The notes under the pieces are model-generated. The model was not told where the DNA came from and did no database searches. It saw only the letters and a list, made by a program, of their open reading frames with translations. The position numbers were made by a program, and so were the translations under genes. Below, piece by piece: positions 57,118-64,000 of a stretch of 64,000 bases of DNA. This stretch comes from Rhodococcus zopfii NBRC 100606 = JCM 9919. Its GTDB lineage: Bacteria; Actinomycetota; Actinomycetes; Mycobacteriales; Mycobacteriaceae. How positions within the stretch are numbered: position 1 is the stretch's first letter; the number at the start of each line of letters is the position of its first letter. The stretch lies in NCBI RefSeq assembly GCF_001895025.1, contig NZ_BCXI01000041.1, positions 20,064 to 84,063 on the forward strand, written 5' to 3'.

Positions 57118-58554
57118 TCAGCAGTCGAAGTACAGCTGGAACTCGTAGGGGTGCGGACGCAGGTTGACCGGAGCGATCTCCTGCTCGCGCTTGAGCGAGA
57201 TCCAGGTCTCGATCAGGTCGGTGGTGAACACGCCGCCCTCGGTGAGGTACTCGTGGTCGGCTTCGAGACGGTCGATGACGGCGGTCAGCGACGTCGGAGC
57301 CTGCGGGATGTTCTTGGCCTCCTCCGGCGGGAGCTCGTAGAGGTCCTTGTCGACCGGGGCCATCGGCTCGATCTTGTTCTTGATGCCGTCCAGGCCGGCC
57401 ATCATCTGCGCGGCGAAGTTCAGGTACGGGTTGCCCGAGGAGTCCGGCGCGCGGAACTCGAGGCGCTTGGCCTTCGGGTTGTTGCCGGTGATCGGGATGC
57501 GGACCGCAGCGGAGCGGTTGCGCTGGCTGTACACCAGGTTGATCGGCGCCTCGTAGCCCGGAACCAGGCGGTGGTACGAGTTGATCGTCGGGTTCGTGAA
57601 CGCGAGCAGCGACGGCGCGTGATGCAGGATACCGCCGATGTACCAGCGGGCGAGATCCGACAGACCCGCGTAACCGGCCTCGTCGTGGAACAGCGGCTTG
57701 CCGTCCTTCCACAGCGACTGGTGCACGTGCATGCCCGAGCCGTTGTCGCCGAACAGGGGCTTCGGCATGAAGGTGGCGGTCTTGCCTGCCTTCCACGCGG
57801 TGTTCTTAACGATGTACTTGAACAACTGCAGGTCGTCGGCCGCGGCGAGCAGCGTGTTGAACTTGTAGTTGATCTCGGCCTGGCCGCCGGTGCCCACCTC
57901 GTGGTGGCCGCGCTCGAGCTCGAAGCCGGCGCTCTGCAGGTTGGTGGAGATCTCGTCGCGCAGGTCGACGTAGTGGTCGTACGGGGCAACCGGGAAGTAG
58001 CCGCCCTTCGGGCGCACCTTGTAGCCGCGGTTCGGGGTGCCGTCAGCGTTGTACTCGACACCGGTGTTCCAGGAACCGGAGATCGAGTCGAGCTCGTAGA
58101 ACGCACCGTTCATCTTCGAGTCGTAGGAGACCGAGTCGAAGATGTAGAACTCGGCCTCGGCACCGAAGTACGCGGTGTCGGCGATGCCGGTGCTGATCAG
58201 GTATTCCTCGGCCTTGCGGGCGACGTTGCGCGGGTCACGAGAGTAGGACTCACGGGTGAAGGGGTCGTGGACGAAGAAGCTGACGTTCAGGGTCTTGGCA
58301 GCGCGGAAGGGGTCGATACGCGCGGTGGTCACGTCGGGAAGGAGCAGCATGTCCGACTCGTGGATGGACTGGAAGCCACGGACGGAGGATCCGTCGAAGG
58401 CCAGGCCGTCCTCGAAGACATCCTGGTTGAACGCCTTGGCGGGGATCGAGAAGTGCTGCTCGATGCCGGGCAGGTCGGTGAAGCGGATATCGACGTATTC
58501 GACCTTTTCGTCCGCGATGTACTTGATGACCTCTTCGGCCGTGGTGAACGCCAC
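57118..58554 (-). CDS. glnA1: Glutamine synthetase I (type I-beta, adenylylation-regulated)
   Basis: This 478-residue enzyme makes glutamine from glutamate, ammonia and ATP. It has [17 protein letters not shown], the metal site [11 protein letters not shown], the latch-loop region, [28 protein letters not shown] and the regulatory Tyr406 in [15 protein letters not shown]. Tyr406 is the target of GlnE, whose gene is 21 kb away here but, from memory, adjacent in M. tuberculosis. GTG 58554 follows AAGGAG with 7 bases spacing. A GlnR box lies about 100 bases upstream. Confidence 0.97.
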   Translation of the reverse strand: MAFTTAEEVIKYIADEKVEYVDIRFTDLPGIEQHFSIPAKAFNQDVFEDGLAFDGSSVRGFQSIHESDMLLLPDVTTARIDPFRAAKTLNVSFFVHDPFTRESYSRDPRNVARKAEEYLISTGIADTAYFGAEAEFYIFDSVSYDSKMNGAFYELDSISGSWNTGVEYNADGTPNRGYKVRPKGGYFPVAPYDHYVDLRDEISTNLQSAGFELERGHHEVGTGGQAEINYKFNTLLAAADDLQLFKYIVKNTAWKAGKTATFMPKPLFGDNGSGMHVHQSLWKDGKPLFHDEAGYAGLSDLARWYIGGILHHAPSLLAFTNPTINSYHRLVPGYEAPINLVYSQRNRSAAVRIPITGNNPKAKRLEFRAPDSSGNPYLNFAAQMMAGLDGIKNKIEPMAPVDKDLYELPPEEAKNIPQAPTSLTAVIDRLEADHEYLTEGGVFTTDLIETWISLKREQEIAPVNLRPHPYEFQLYFDC

Positions 58555-58649
58555 GCTTGTGCTCCTTCAGTCGGTGCGCGCCAGTGTGATGGGCGCCTGC
58601 GTCGGATGCAGACGGTATGGACATGGTGTTGCCCGCCCATCAATCCCAT

Positions 58650-58665
58650 GTTTCGCCGGTGTTAC
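58650..58665 (-). promoter_or_regulatory. GlnR box upstream of glnA1
   Basis: On the minus strand GTAAC, 6 bases, GAAAC occurs about 100 bases ahead of the glnA1 start. This is an exact fit to the GTNAC-N6-GNAAC half-site pair bound by GlnR in actinobacteria and predicts nitrogen-responsive control. Confidence 0.7.
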
Positions 58666-58765
58666 ACCTCGCGTCGTCCTGCGGTGAGGACGCAGTTTGT
58701 GGTAGAAGTCACCGGCGGAGCACAGGGCTCGTCTAATAGTGCGACACACAGCCTATCCTGGACGC

Positions 58766-59242
58766 ATGGCACGGATGACGGGCAGTTGGCTTTCCGGTCC
58801 CTCGGCGGCACTGCCGAAGGACCAGCAGCGCGAGCAGGACTATCCCGGGCAGCTGCTCGGGCTGCCGCAGCACGGACCCGGGTCGCTCGCCACCACCGGC
58901 AAGCGCGTGCTCGCCCTGGTACTCGACTGGTTCACCGCGATGGGCGTCGCGGCGCTGCTCGTCGGCGAAGACCCGCTCGAGAGCGCGAACCTGTCCGCCT
59001 ACACCCTGATCGTTTGGTATGTCGTCGGCGTGGCGTGTGTGACGTTGTTCTCGTTCACCCCCGGTCAGTACATTGCCGGCCTGCAGGTCGTGCGGATCGA
59101 TGCGCCCGTGCGGGTCGGGATCGTTCGCGCACTGTCGCGTCAGTTGCTGCTCGTGTTCATCGCACCCGGCCTGGTCACCGACGTCGACAACCGTGGCCTG
59201 CAGGACCGGGCCACTCAGACCGCCGTCGTTCGCAGCCGGTAG
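58766..59242 (+). CDS. RDD-family membrane protein
   Basis: This 158-residue protein has a soluble N-terminus of about 45 residues and then the RDD domain: RVLALVLDWFTAMGVAALLV, a second helix VWYVVGVACVTLFSF and SPGQ-type TPGQYIAGLQVVRID. Two or three membrane helices are predicted. RDD proteins are of uncertain role; some act as ion or solute transporters. The gene is divergent from glnA1, matching the M. tuberculosis order. A TATCCT lies shortly before the ATG. Confidence 0.86.
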   Translation: MARMTGSWLSGPSAALPKDQQREQDYPGQLLGLPQHGPGSLATTGKRVLALVLDWFTAMGVAALLVGEDPLESANLSAYTLIVWYVVGVACVTLFSFTPGQYIAGLQVVRIDAPVRVGIVRALSRQLLLVFIAPGLVTDVDNRGLQDRATQTAVVRSR

Positions 59243-59280
59243 CCGGTTCGGCTCCCTGGCCGACTCGATGTCGTCCCTGA

Positions 59281-60090
59281 TCAGACAGTGAAGGAAGCTG
59301 CCGGCTCCCTGCCTCTCTGTCGGGTTCCCGCAGCCATCGTCGCCGCGGTGCGGGTGTCGCGGGCCGTGGCCTTCGCGAGGGCGTCCCGGTCGAGAGTTTC
59401 CGGATTCGACGTCACCGGTCGGGGTCGTCGGGGTTGTTCATGCCGGGCCGGGCGAGTTTCGCCAGGATCGGTTCGAGCAGTGCCCGTGTGTCGGGGTTGA
59501 GGAGCCCGGAGATCGGGGTCATGAGGTCGGTGCCGTGTTTGCCGATCCGCAGGCCGCGTCGGCGTCGGCGTTCCTTCTCGTCGGGGAGGTCCCCGTCCGG
59601 GTGGAGGTAGGTGAGCAGATGCGCGCCGAGTTTGGTGACCTCCTCGGGGGTGACCGAGCAGGCGGCGTCGGCCAGGATCTTCTCGGCGACGGTGCTCTCG
59701 CCGAACCCGGCCCCGTACGGAACCTTGCGCATCACGCGGGCGACCGCGGCCTCATGATCGGATCCGATCGCCCCGGCGCGTTGGGCGGCGGCGGTCGCCG
59801 GGAGTTCCGGGTCGACCCGCTCGCCGTCGAGGGAATGCCAGGTGCCGGTCTTCTTCGCGCCCGCGACGCGCCGGGTGGCGTCGGCGGCGGAGATCCGCGG
59901 GGTGCCGATGAGGAAGTCGCCCGTCGACCGGCAGCCGAGACGGCCCGGGATCATCCGTTCGGTGGTTTCCACGATGAGCCGGTGCCCGGCCGCCGCGGCC
60001 TCGCGCAGCGAGGTTCCAGTCGTTGCAGGACCTCGACGATGTCGTCGTTCGACAGGCCGGAGTGATAGCGAGGATCGCCGACGAAAATCG
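59281..60090 (-). pseudogene. Degenerate 13E12-repeat (DUF222/HNH endonuclease-like) gene
   Basis: The main open part (59412-59972) encodes a DUF222 segment including EEVTKLGAHLLTYLHPDGD and HGTDLMTPISGLLNPDTRALLEP. Its expected N-terminus (SNDDIVEVLQRLE) lies upstream in another frame. One base seems lost near 60015, where CTGGAACCTCG would have to be one base longer to read LETSLRE. After the stop at 59412, the family continuation DRDALAKATARDTRTAA is readable in a third frame, then ends at 59281 without the HNH nuclease part. Two frameshifts and a lost C-terminus make it non-functional. DUF222/13E12 genes are repeated in Rhodococcus and Mycobacterium genomes and often carry mobile HNH domains. 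Confidence 0.82.
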
Positions 60091-60117
60091 TCGATCTCCG
60101 AAAATGACGGGAGTTCG

Positions 60118-60858
60118 TCAGCGTCGGCGCATCGTGCGCTGCACGCTGCGCATCTTCGCGCCCTGCGGCAACGGACCCTTCGGCAACGCGGGCCCGGACT
60201 TCTTGGTGCTCAGCGCCGCCAGCCGGCCCTCGATGGCGTCCATGCGCTTGGCATCGATGTTGCGGGGCAGCTTCGACAAGTGCTTCTGCAACTGCGACAG
60301 CGGTACCTGACCCGCGTCGTTGCCGACCACGATCTCGTAGATAGGGGTGTCGCCGACCAGGCGCGACACGCGCTTCTTCTCCTGCGCGATGAGGCCCTTC
60401 ACTCGACCGGGCGAGCCCTCGCCGACCAGGATGACGCCGGGGCGGCCGATCACGCGGTGCACGGCGTCGAGCTGGGTGGTGCCGGCGACGGCCTGGGTTA
60501 CGCGCCACGCGCCCTGAAGGTTGTCGAGCGCCCACGCCGCCGCACCGGCCTGGCCGTCGGCCCTCGCATAGACGGTCTTCTGTACGCGGCGGCCGAACAG
60601 GATGAACGCCAGCAGGGCACCGATGATGATGCCGATCGGCAGGAAGAACCACTGCAGCCCGAAGATCAGGCCGATCAGGAAGAACACGACGACCGACGCG
60701 ACGAGCACACCGATCATCCACGGCAGCAGGAGTTTGTCTTCCTTGCGCTGGATCTGGAAGGCCTGCCAGAGCTGGGTACGCCGCTCCTTCGATGCCTGCT
60801 TGCGCGCGGCCTTCGCCGCGGCTTTCGCTTCCTTGGTGGGTTTGCTGCCGTTCGCCAT
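60118..60858 (-). CDS. DUF4191 membrane protein (Rv2219 homologue)
   Basis: This 246-residue protein has a Lys/Ala-rich N-terminal helix (TKEAKAAAKAARKQASKERR), two membrane helices at about 46-66 and 70-90, and a cytoplasmic domain with VGEGSPGRVKGLIAQEKKRVSRLVGD. The basic C-terminus ends MRSVQRTMRRR. DUF4191 is restricted to actinobacteria and its role is unknown. It always sits beside lipA in the mycolata I remember, and lies 79 bases downstream of lipA here on the same strand. Confidence 0.9.
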   Translation of the reverse strand: MANGSKPTKEAKAAAKAARKQASKERRTQLWQAFQIQRKEDKLLLPWMIGVLVASVVVFFLIGLIFGLQWFFLPIGIIIGALLAFILFGRRVQKTVYARADGQAGAAAWALDNLQGAWRVTQAVAGTTQLDAVHRVIGRPGVILVGEGSPGRVKGLIAQEKKRVSRLVGDTPIYEIVVGNDAGQVPLSQLQKHLSKLPRNIDAKRMDAIEGRLAALSTKKSGPALPKGPLPQGAKMRSVQRTMRRR

Positions 60859-60937
60859 GCTTATCAGGATACGTTCCCCGTCATGGCGTCTTCGCCACCA
60901 CGGGTCCCGGCCCTGTTACTGCCGGAACGGGCGAGGG

Positions 60938-61948
60938 TCACTGCCCGAAGCGGGCAAGCACCGAGCTCGCCTCCTGCGACGCGGTGCCTTCCTCGGCCAG
61001 ATGTGCCTGGCCCGCGGGCAACTCGCGGCCGTGGTGGGCCATGGCCTGTGCATAGAGGCGCCCGGCACGATAGGAGGAACGCACCAGCGGGCCGGCCATC
61101 ACCCCGGCGAAGCCGATCTCCTCCGCGGTCTTCGAGTGCGCCACGAACTCTTCCGGCTTGACCCAGCGCTCCACCGGATGGTGACGTGGAGACGGGCGCA
61201 GGTACTGGGTGATGGTCACGATGTCGCAGCCGGCGTCGTGCAGGTCGTGCAGCGCCTCGGTCACTTCCTCGGGTGTCTCTCCCATGCCGAGAATCAGATT
61301 GGACTTGGTGACCAAGCCGAACTCGCGTGCGGCGGTGAGCACATCGAGAGAACGCTGGTAGCGGAACGCCGGTCGGATCCGCTTGAAGATCCGCGGGACG
61401 GTCTCGAGATTGTGGGCGAGCACCTCGGGACGGGACTCGAACACCTCCTGCAGGAGTTCGGGCCGGCCGTTGAAGTCGGGGACGAGATTCTCGACGCCGG
61501 TACCCGGGTTCAGCTCGTGGATTTTCCGGACGGTTTCCGCGTAGAGCCAGGCGCCGCCGTCGGGCAGGTCGTCGCGAGCCACACCGGTGATGGTCGAGTA
61601 GCGCAGGCCCATGGCCTGAACGGACTCGGCGACACGGCGCGGTTCGTCACGGTCGAGCGCGGCGGGCTTGCCGGTGTCGATCTGGCAGAAGTCGCAACGC
61701 CGGGTGCACTGCTCGCCGCCGATGAGGAACGTCGCTTCGCGGTCCTCCCAGCATTCGTAGATGTTGGGGCAGCCGGCTTCCTCACAGACCGTGTGGAGAC
61801 CTTCGCTGCGCACCAGGCCCTTGAGCTCGGTGTATTCCGGACCCATCTTCGCCCGGGTCCTGATCCAGTTCGGTTTGCGTTCGATCGGCGTCTGCGCGTT
61901 TCGGGTCTCGATCCGCAGCAGTTTGCGTCCTTCTGGGGCCACAGTCAC
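60938..61948 (-). CDS. lipA: Lipoyl synthase
   Basis: This 336-residue radical-SAM enzyme inserts two sulfurs into protein-bound octanoyl groups. The auxiliary cluster motif is C-X4-C-X5-C in [14 protein letters not shown]. The SAM cluster motif is C-X3-C-X2-C in [12 protein letters not shown]. The C-terminal RSSYRAG serine ligand is present. The GTG start at 61948 has no clear ribosome site. Together with lipB just upstream, it completes the endogenous lipoylation pathway for SucB and other 2-oxoacid dehydrogenases. Confidence 0.96.
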   Translation of the reverse strand: MTVAPEGRKLLRIETRNAQTPIERKPNWIRTRAKMGPEYTELKGLVRSEGLHTVCEEAGCPNIYECWEDREATFLIGGEQCTRRCDFCQIDTGKPAALDRDEPRRVAESVQAMGLRYSTITGVARDDLPDGGAWLYAETVRKIHELNPGTGVENLVPDFNGRPELLQEVFESRPEVLAHNLETVPRIFKRIRPAFRYQRSLDVLTAAREFGLVTKSNLILGMGETPEEVTEALHDLHDAGCDIVTITQYLRPSPRHHPVERWVKPEEFVAHSKTAEEIGFAGVMAGPLVRSSYRAGRLYAQAMAHHGRELPAGQAHLAEEGTASQEASSVLARFGQ

Positions 61949-62012
61949 GGAGACGATCGTACGCCCGCGGGTAAAGTCGGGCCCGGCCGGGGAGGCGCCG
62001 GAGACGGTGCAG

Positions 62013-62792
62013 TCAGAAGCGCAGGGTGGTGAATTCGGGGCCCTGCGTCGACGGTTCGGAGGCGGCGACAGCCTGCTCGAATGTGACCCGTTCGATGTCG
62101 TGTTCGGTGACGGGAAGCTTCCCGTCGAGTGCGTCGACGACCGCGGTCATCACCGCATCGGTCACCTCGTCGACGGTGACGTCGCGCCCCAGTTCGCCGG
62201 TCAACGACGCGACACCGGCGTCGCGGATGCCACACGGAACGATCGAGTCGAACGCGTCGAGCGCCGAATCGCAGTTGAGGGCGAATCCGTGCATCGCGAC
62301 GCCCCGCTGCACCCGGATCCCGATCGCGGCGATCTTGCGCTCGGGCAGCCACCGGCCGTCGCGCAGTTCTGCGGGCAGCCACACCCCGGAACGACCTTCG
62401 ACACGGCCGCACCGCAATCCCATGTCGGTGCACACCGTGATCAGGGCCTGCTCGATGCGTCGTACATAGTTCACGACGTCGATCGGCTCAGCGAGTCGCA
62501 CGATCGGATATCCGACGAGCTGGCCCGGCCCGTGCCAGGTGATCTTGCCGCCGCGGTCGACGTCGATCACCGGGGTACCGTCGGTCGGTCGGTCGCTGTC
62601 CTCGGTGCGCCGCCCCGCGGTGTAGACGGGGGGATGTTCGAGCAGCAGAAGCGTGTCGGCGCCGATACCGTCGGCGCGCTCGGCGGCGAGTTCACGCTGA
62701 CGTTCCCACGCTTCGAGATAGCCGATCAACCCGAGGCGGGCGACGACGACGGGAGTCGAATCGAGTCGGGCGGAAGCCGTGGCGCTGCTCAT
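62013..62792 (-). CDS. lipB: Octanoyl-ACP:protein N-octanoyltransferase
   Basis: This 259-residue enzyme moves octanoate from acyl carrier protein to lipoyl domains. Signatures are the [18 protein letters not shown] substrate loop, [19 protein letters not shown] with the catalytic Lys, and [15 protein letters not shown] with the thioester Cys. ATG 62792 gives [11 protein letters not shown]. The longer frame to 62918 crosses the sucB terminator. It lies between sucB and lipA on the same strand, the standard order in mycolata. Confidence 0.95.
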   Translation of the reverse strand: MSSATASARLDSTPVVVARLGLIGYLEAWERQRELAAERADGIGADTLLLLEHPPVYTAGRRTEDSDRPTDGTPVIDVDRGGKITWHGPGQLVGYPIVRLAEPIDVVNYVRRIEQALITVCTDMGLRCGRVEGRSGVWLPAELRDGRWLPERKIAAIGIRVQRGVAMHGFALNCDSALDAFDSIVPCGIRDAGVASLTGELGRDVTVDEVTDAVMTAVVDALDGKLPVTEHDIERVTFEQAVAASEPSTQGPEFTTLRF

Positions 62793-62891
62793 GTCTGTCG
62801 ACCCTACGCCGTCCGGGGAGCGGCCAGAAGAGCCGGCGCTTCGCAGAGGGAACGACCTACCGGACGCGGTGATCCGCTCCCGGAATGCACG

Positions 62892-62931
62892 CGAAGCGGG
62901 GGCGACGCCGTGCAGCATCGCCCCCGCTTCG
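62892..62931 (-). terminator. Terminator of sucB
   Basis: CGAAGCGGGGGCGA and TCGCCCCCGCTTCG form a perfect 14-base stem with a 12-base loop, 38 bases past the sucB stop, between it and lipB. Confidence 0.78.
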
Positions 62932-62968
62932 TGAGGCCGTCGATCACCCGCTGGGACGGGTCACCGGA

Positions 62969-64000
62969 TCACAGGCCGAGATCGGCCTCGAACGCGCCTT
63001 CCTCGAGACGGTGCTTGACCGTGGTGAGGAAGCGACCGGCGTCGGCACCGTCGATGAGCCGGTGATCGTAGGTCAGCGGCAGGTAGCACATCGACCGCAC
63101 GCCGATCGACTCGTTGCCCGACTCGTCCTTGACGACGACAGGACGCTTGACGATCGCGCCGGTGCCGAGCATCGCGGCCTGCGGCGGTACCAGGATCGGG
63201 GTGTCGAACAACGCGCCCTGGCTGCCGATGTTGGTGATCGTGAACGTGCCACCGGCCAGCTCGTCGGGCTTGAGCCCTCCGTTGCGGGCTCGGTCCGCGA
63301 TGTCGACGATCGCCCGCGCGAGGCCACCGAGCGACAGATCACCGGCGTTGTGGATCACCGGGGAGAGCAGGCCCTGCTCGGTGTCCACCGCGATGCCGAG
63401 GTGCTCGGCAGCGTGGTAGGTGATCTCCTTGTTGCCTTCGTCGTACGACGCGTTGATGTTCGGGTGCACCCGCAACGCCTCGACCACTGCCTTCGCGAAG
63501 AACGGCAGGTAGGTGAGGTTCACGCCCTCACGCTCGGCGAACGACTTCTTCGCCTGCGCCCGCAGCTGCGAGATCTTGGTGACGTCGACCTCGAAGGTCT
63601 GCGTGAGCTGAGCGGTGCTCTGCAGCGACTCGCGGGTCTTGACAGCGGTGATCTGGCGAATCCGGTTGACGCGCTGCGTGGTGCCGCGCAGCTGCGCGAG
63701 CTCGGGACGCACACCGGGAGCGTTGGCCGGAGCCGTCGGTGCGGCGGCCGCCGGGGCGGCAGCGGCGGGAGCCTTCGAAGCCTCGGCCGCGGCGAGCACG
63801 TCCTGCTTGCGGATACGTCCGCCGACGCCGGTGCCCTTGACGGTCGAGAGGTCGACGCCGTTCTCGGCGGCGAGCTTGCGGACCAGCGGGGTCACGTACG
63901 GGTTCCCGTCACCCGACGGGGCGGTCGCGGCCGGAGCCGCGGGAGCCGCAGCGGGCTTCGGCGCGGCCGGCGCGGGAGCCGGTGCGGCGGGAGCCGGGGC
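62969..64000 (-). CDS. sucB: Dihydrolipoamide acyltransferase (E2), 2-oxoglutarate/pyruvate dehydrogenase type (partial)
   Basis: This is the C-terminal 343 residues of the E2 core; the N-terminal lipoyl domain(s) lie beyond the window edge. A Pro/Ala linker is followed by the subunit-binding domain ([30 protein letters not shown]) and the catalytic domain, ending with the active-site [14 protein letters not shown]. It transfers acyl groups to CoA in the complex shared by pyruvate and 2-oxoglutarate dehydrogenases in this group (DlaT/SucB in M. tuberculosis). LipB and LipA downstream lipoylate it. Confidence 0.95.
   Translation of the reverse strand, partial: APAPAAPAPAPAAPKPAAAPAAPAATAPSGDGNPYVTPLVRKLAAENGVDLSTVKGTGVGGRIRKQDVLAAAEASKAPAAAAPAAAAPTAPANAPGVRPELAQLRGTTQRVNRIRQITAVKTRESLQSTAQLTQTFEVDVTKISQLRAQAKKSFAEREGVNLTYLPFFAKAVVEALRVHPNINASYDEGNKEITYHAAEHLGIAVDTEQGLLSPVIHNAGDLSLGGLARAIVDIADRARNGGLKPDELAGGTFTITNIGSQGALFDTPILVPPQAAMLGTGAIVKRPVVVKDESGNESIGVRSMCYLPLTYDHRLIDGADAGRFLTTVKHRLEEGAFEADLGL

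Overview
The window is high-GC actinobacterial DNA, most likely a Rhodococcus or close Nocardiaceae relative. GTG starts are frequent and genes often overlap by 4 bases (ATGA/GTGA). Gene content and order around rnpB, ptpA/ptkA, the RNase H/phosphatase fusion, panB, glnA2-glnE, glnA1, lipA, lipB and sucB match, from memory, the M. tuberculosis Rv2215-Rv2235 neighbourhood. Most of the window is ordinary chromosome. The clearest accessory stretch is about 20.9 kb (36118-56982) between glnE and glnA1, which in M. tuberculosis are neighbours.

Layout. 1-1730: the start of a possible minus-strand gene and an AT-richer membrane protein of unknown function. 1855-9710: an OtsB1-type trehalose-phosphatase/GH65 protein, PEP synthase, a START-like protein and an Acg-type nitroreductase. 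9725-15125: pirin (with a striking palindromic operator), an orphan Phd/YefM-like antitoxin, a SulP transporter, and a divergent TetR/MFS drug-exporter pair. 15185-23257: DUF5655, SURF1, PtpA, PtkA-like HAD, Nif3-like, zinc-ribbon coiled-coil, RNase H/phosphatase, secreted lipase, DUF1697, RNase P RNA, and a 30-residue ORF with a perfect Shine-Dalgarno. 23371-31533: SPOR-like small protein, RNase II-type exonuclease, CHAP hydrolase, proline iminopeptidase, lipoprotein, Tat-exported GMC oxidase, PanB and a TAP-like lipoprotein hydrolase. 31618-36117: GlnA2 and GlnE.

36118-47423 holds a GntR/rhodanese/ThiM/LLM-monooxygenase cluster. It is followed by an Opp/Nik-type ABC importer operon (lipoprotein, permease, permease-ATPase fusion, ATPase, FmdE-like protein) under an IdeR/DtxR-type iron box. 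Convergent to it lies a two-gene operon of unfamiliar GATase/ThuA-like proteins under a second iron-box-like site. This is the best candidate for an undescribed system: an iron-responsive metal-chelate or peptide import locus. 47505-56982: a secreted PASTA-like protein, a DJ-1/MarR pair, and an amino-acid catabolic block (indolepyruvate ferredoxin oxidoreductase, Val/Leu/Phe dehydrogenase, Lrp regulator, APC permease), then an SRPBCC protein.

57118-64000 returns to core genes: GlnA1 with a GlnR box and an intact adenylylation tyrosine, an RDD membrane protein, a frameshifted 13E12 (DUF222) pseudogene, DUF4191, LipA, LipB and the C-terminal part of the E2 acyltransferase SucB. GlnE is expected to modify GlnA1 (Tyr406 present) but not GlnA2 (Trp375 at that position). 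LipB and LipA supply the lipoyl group for SucB. No CRISPR array, tRNA, complete insertion sequence or prophage was seen.
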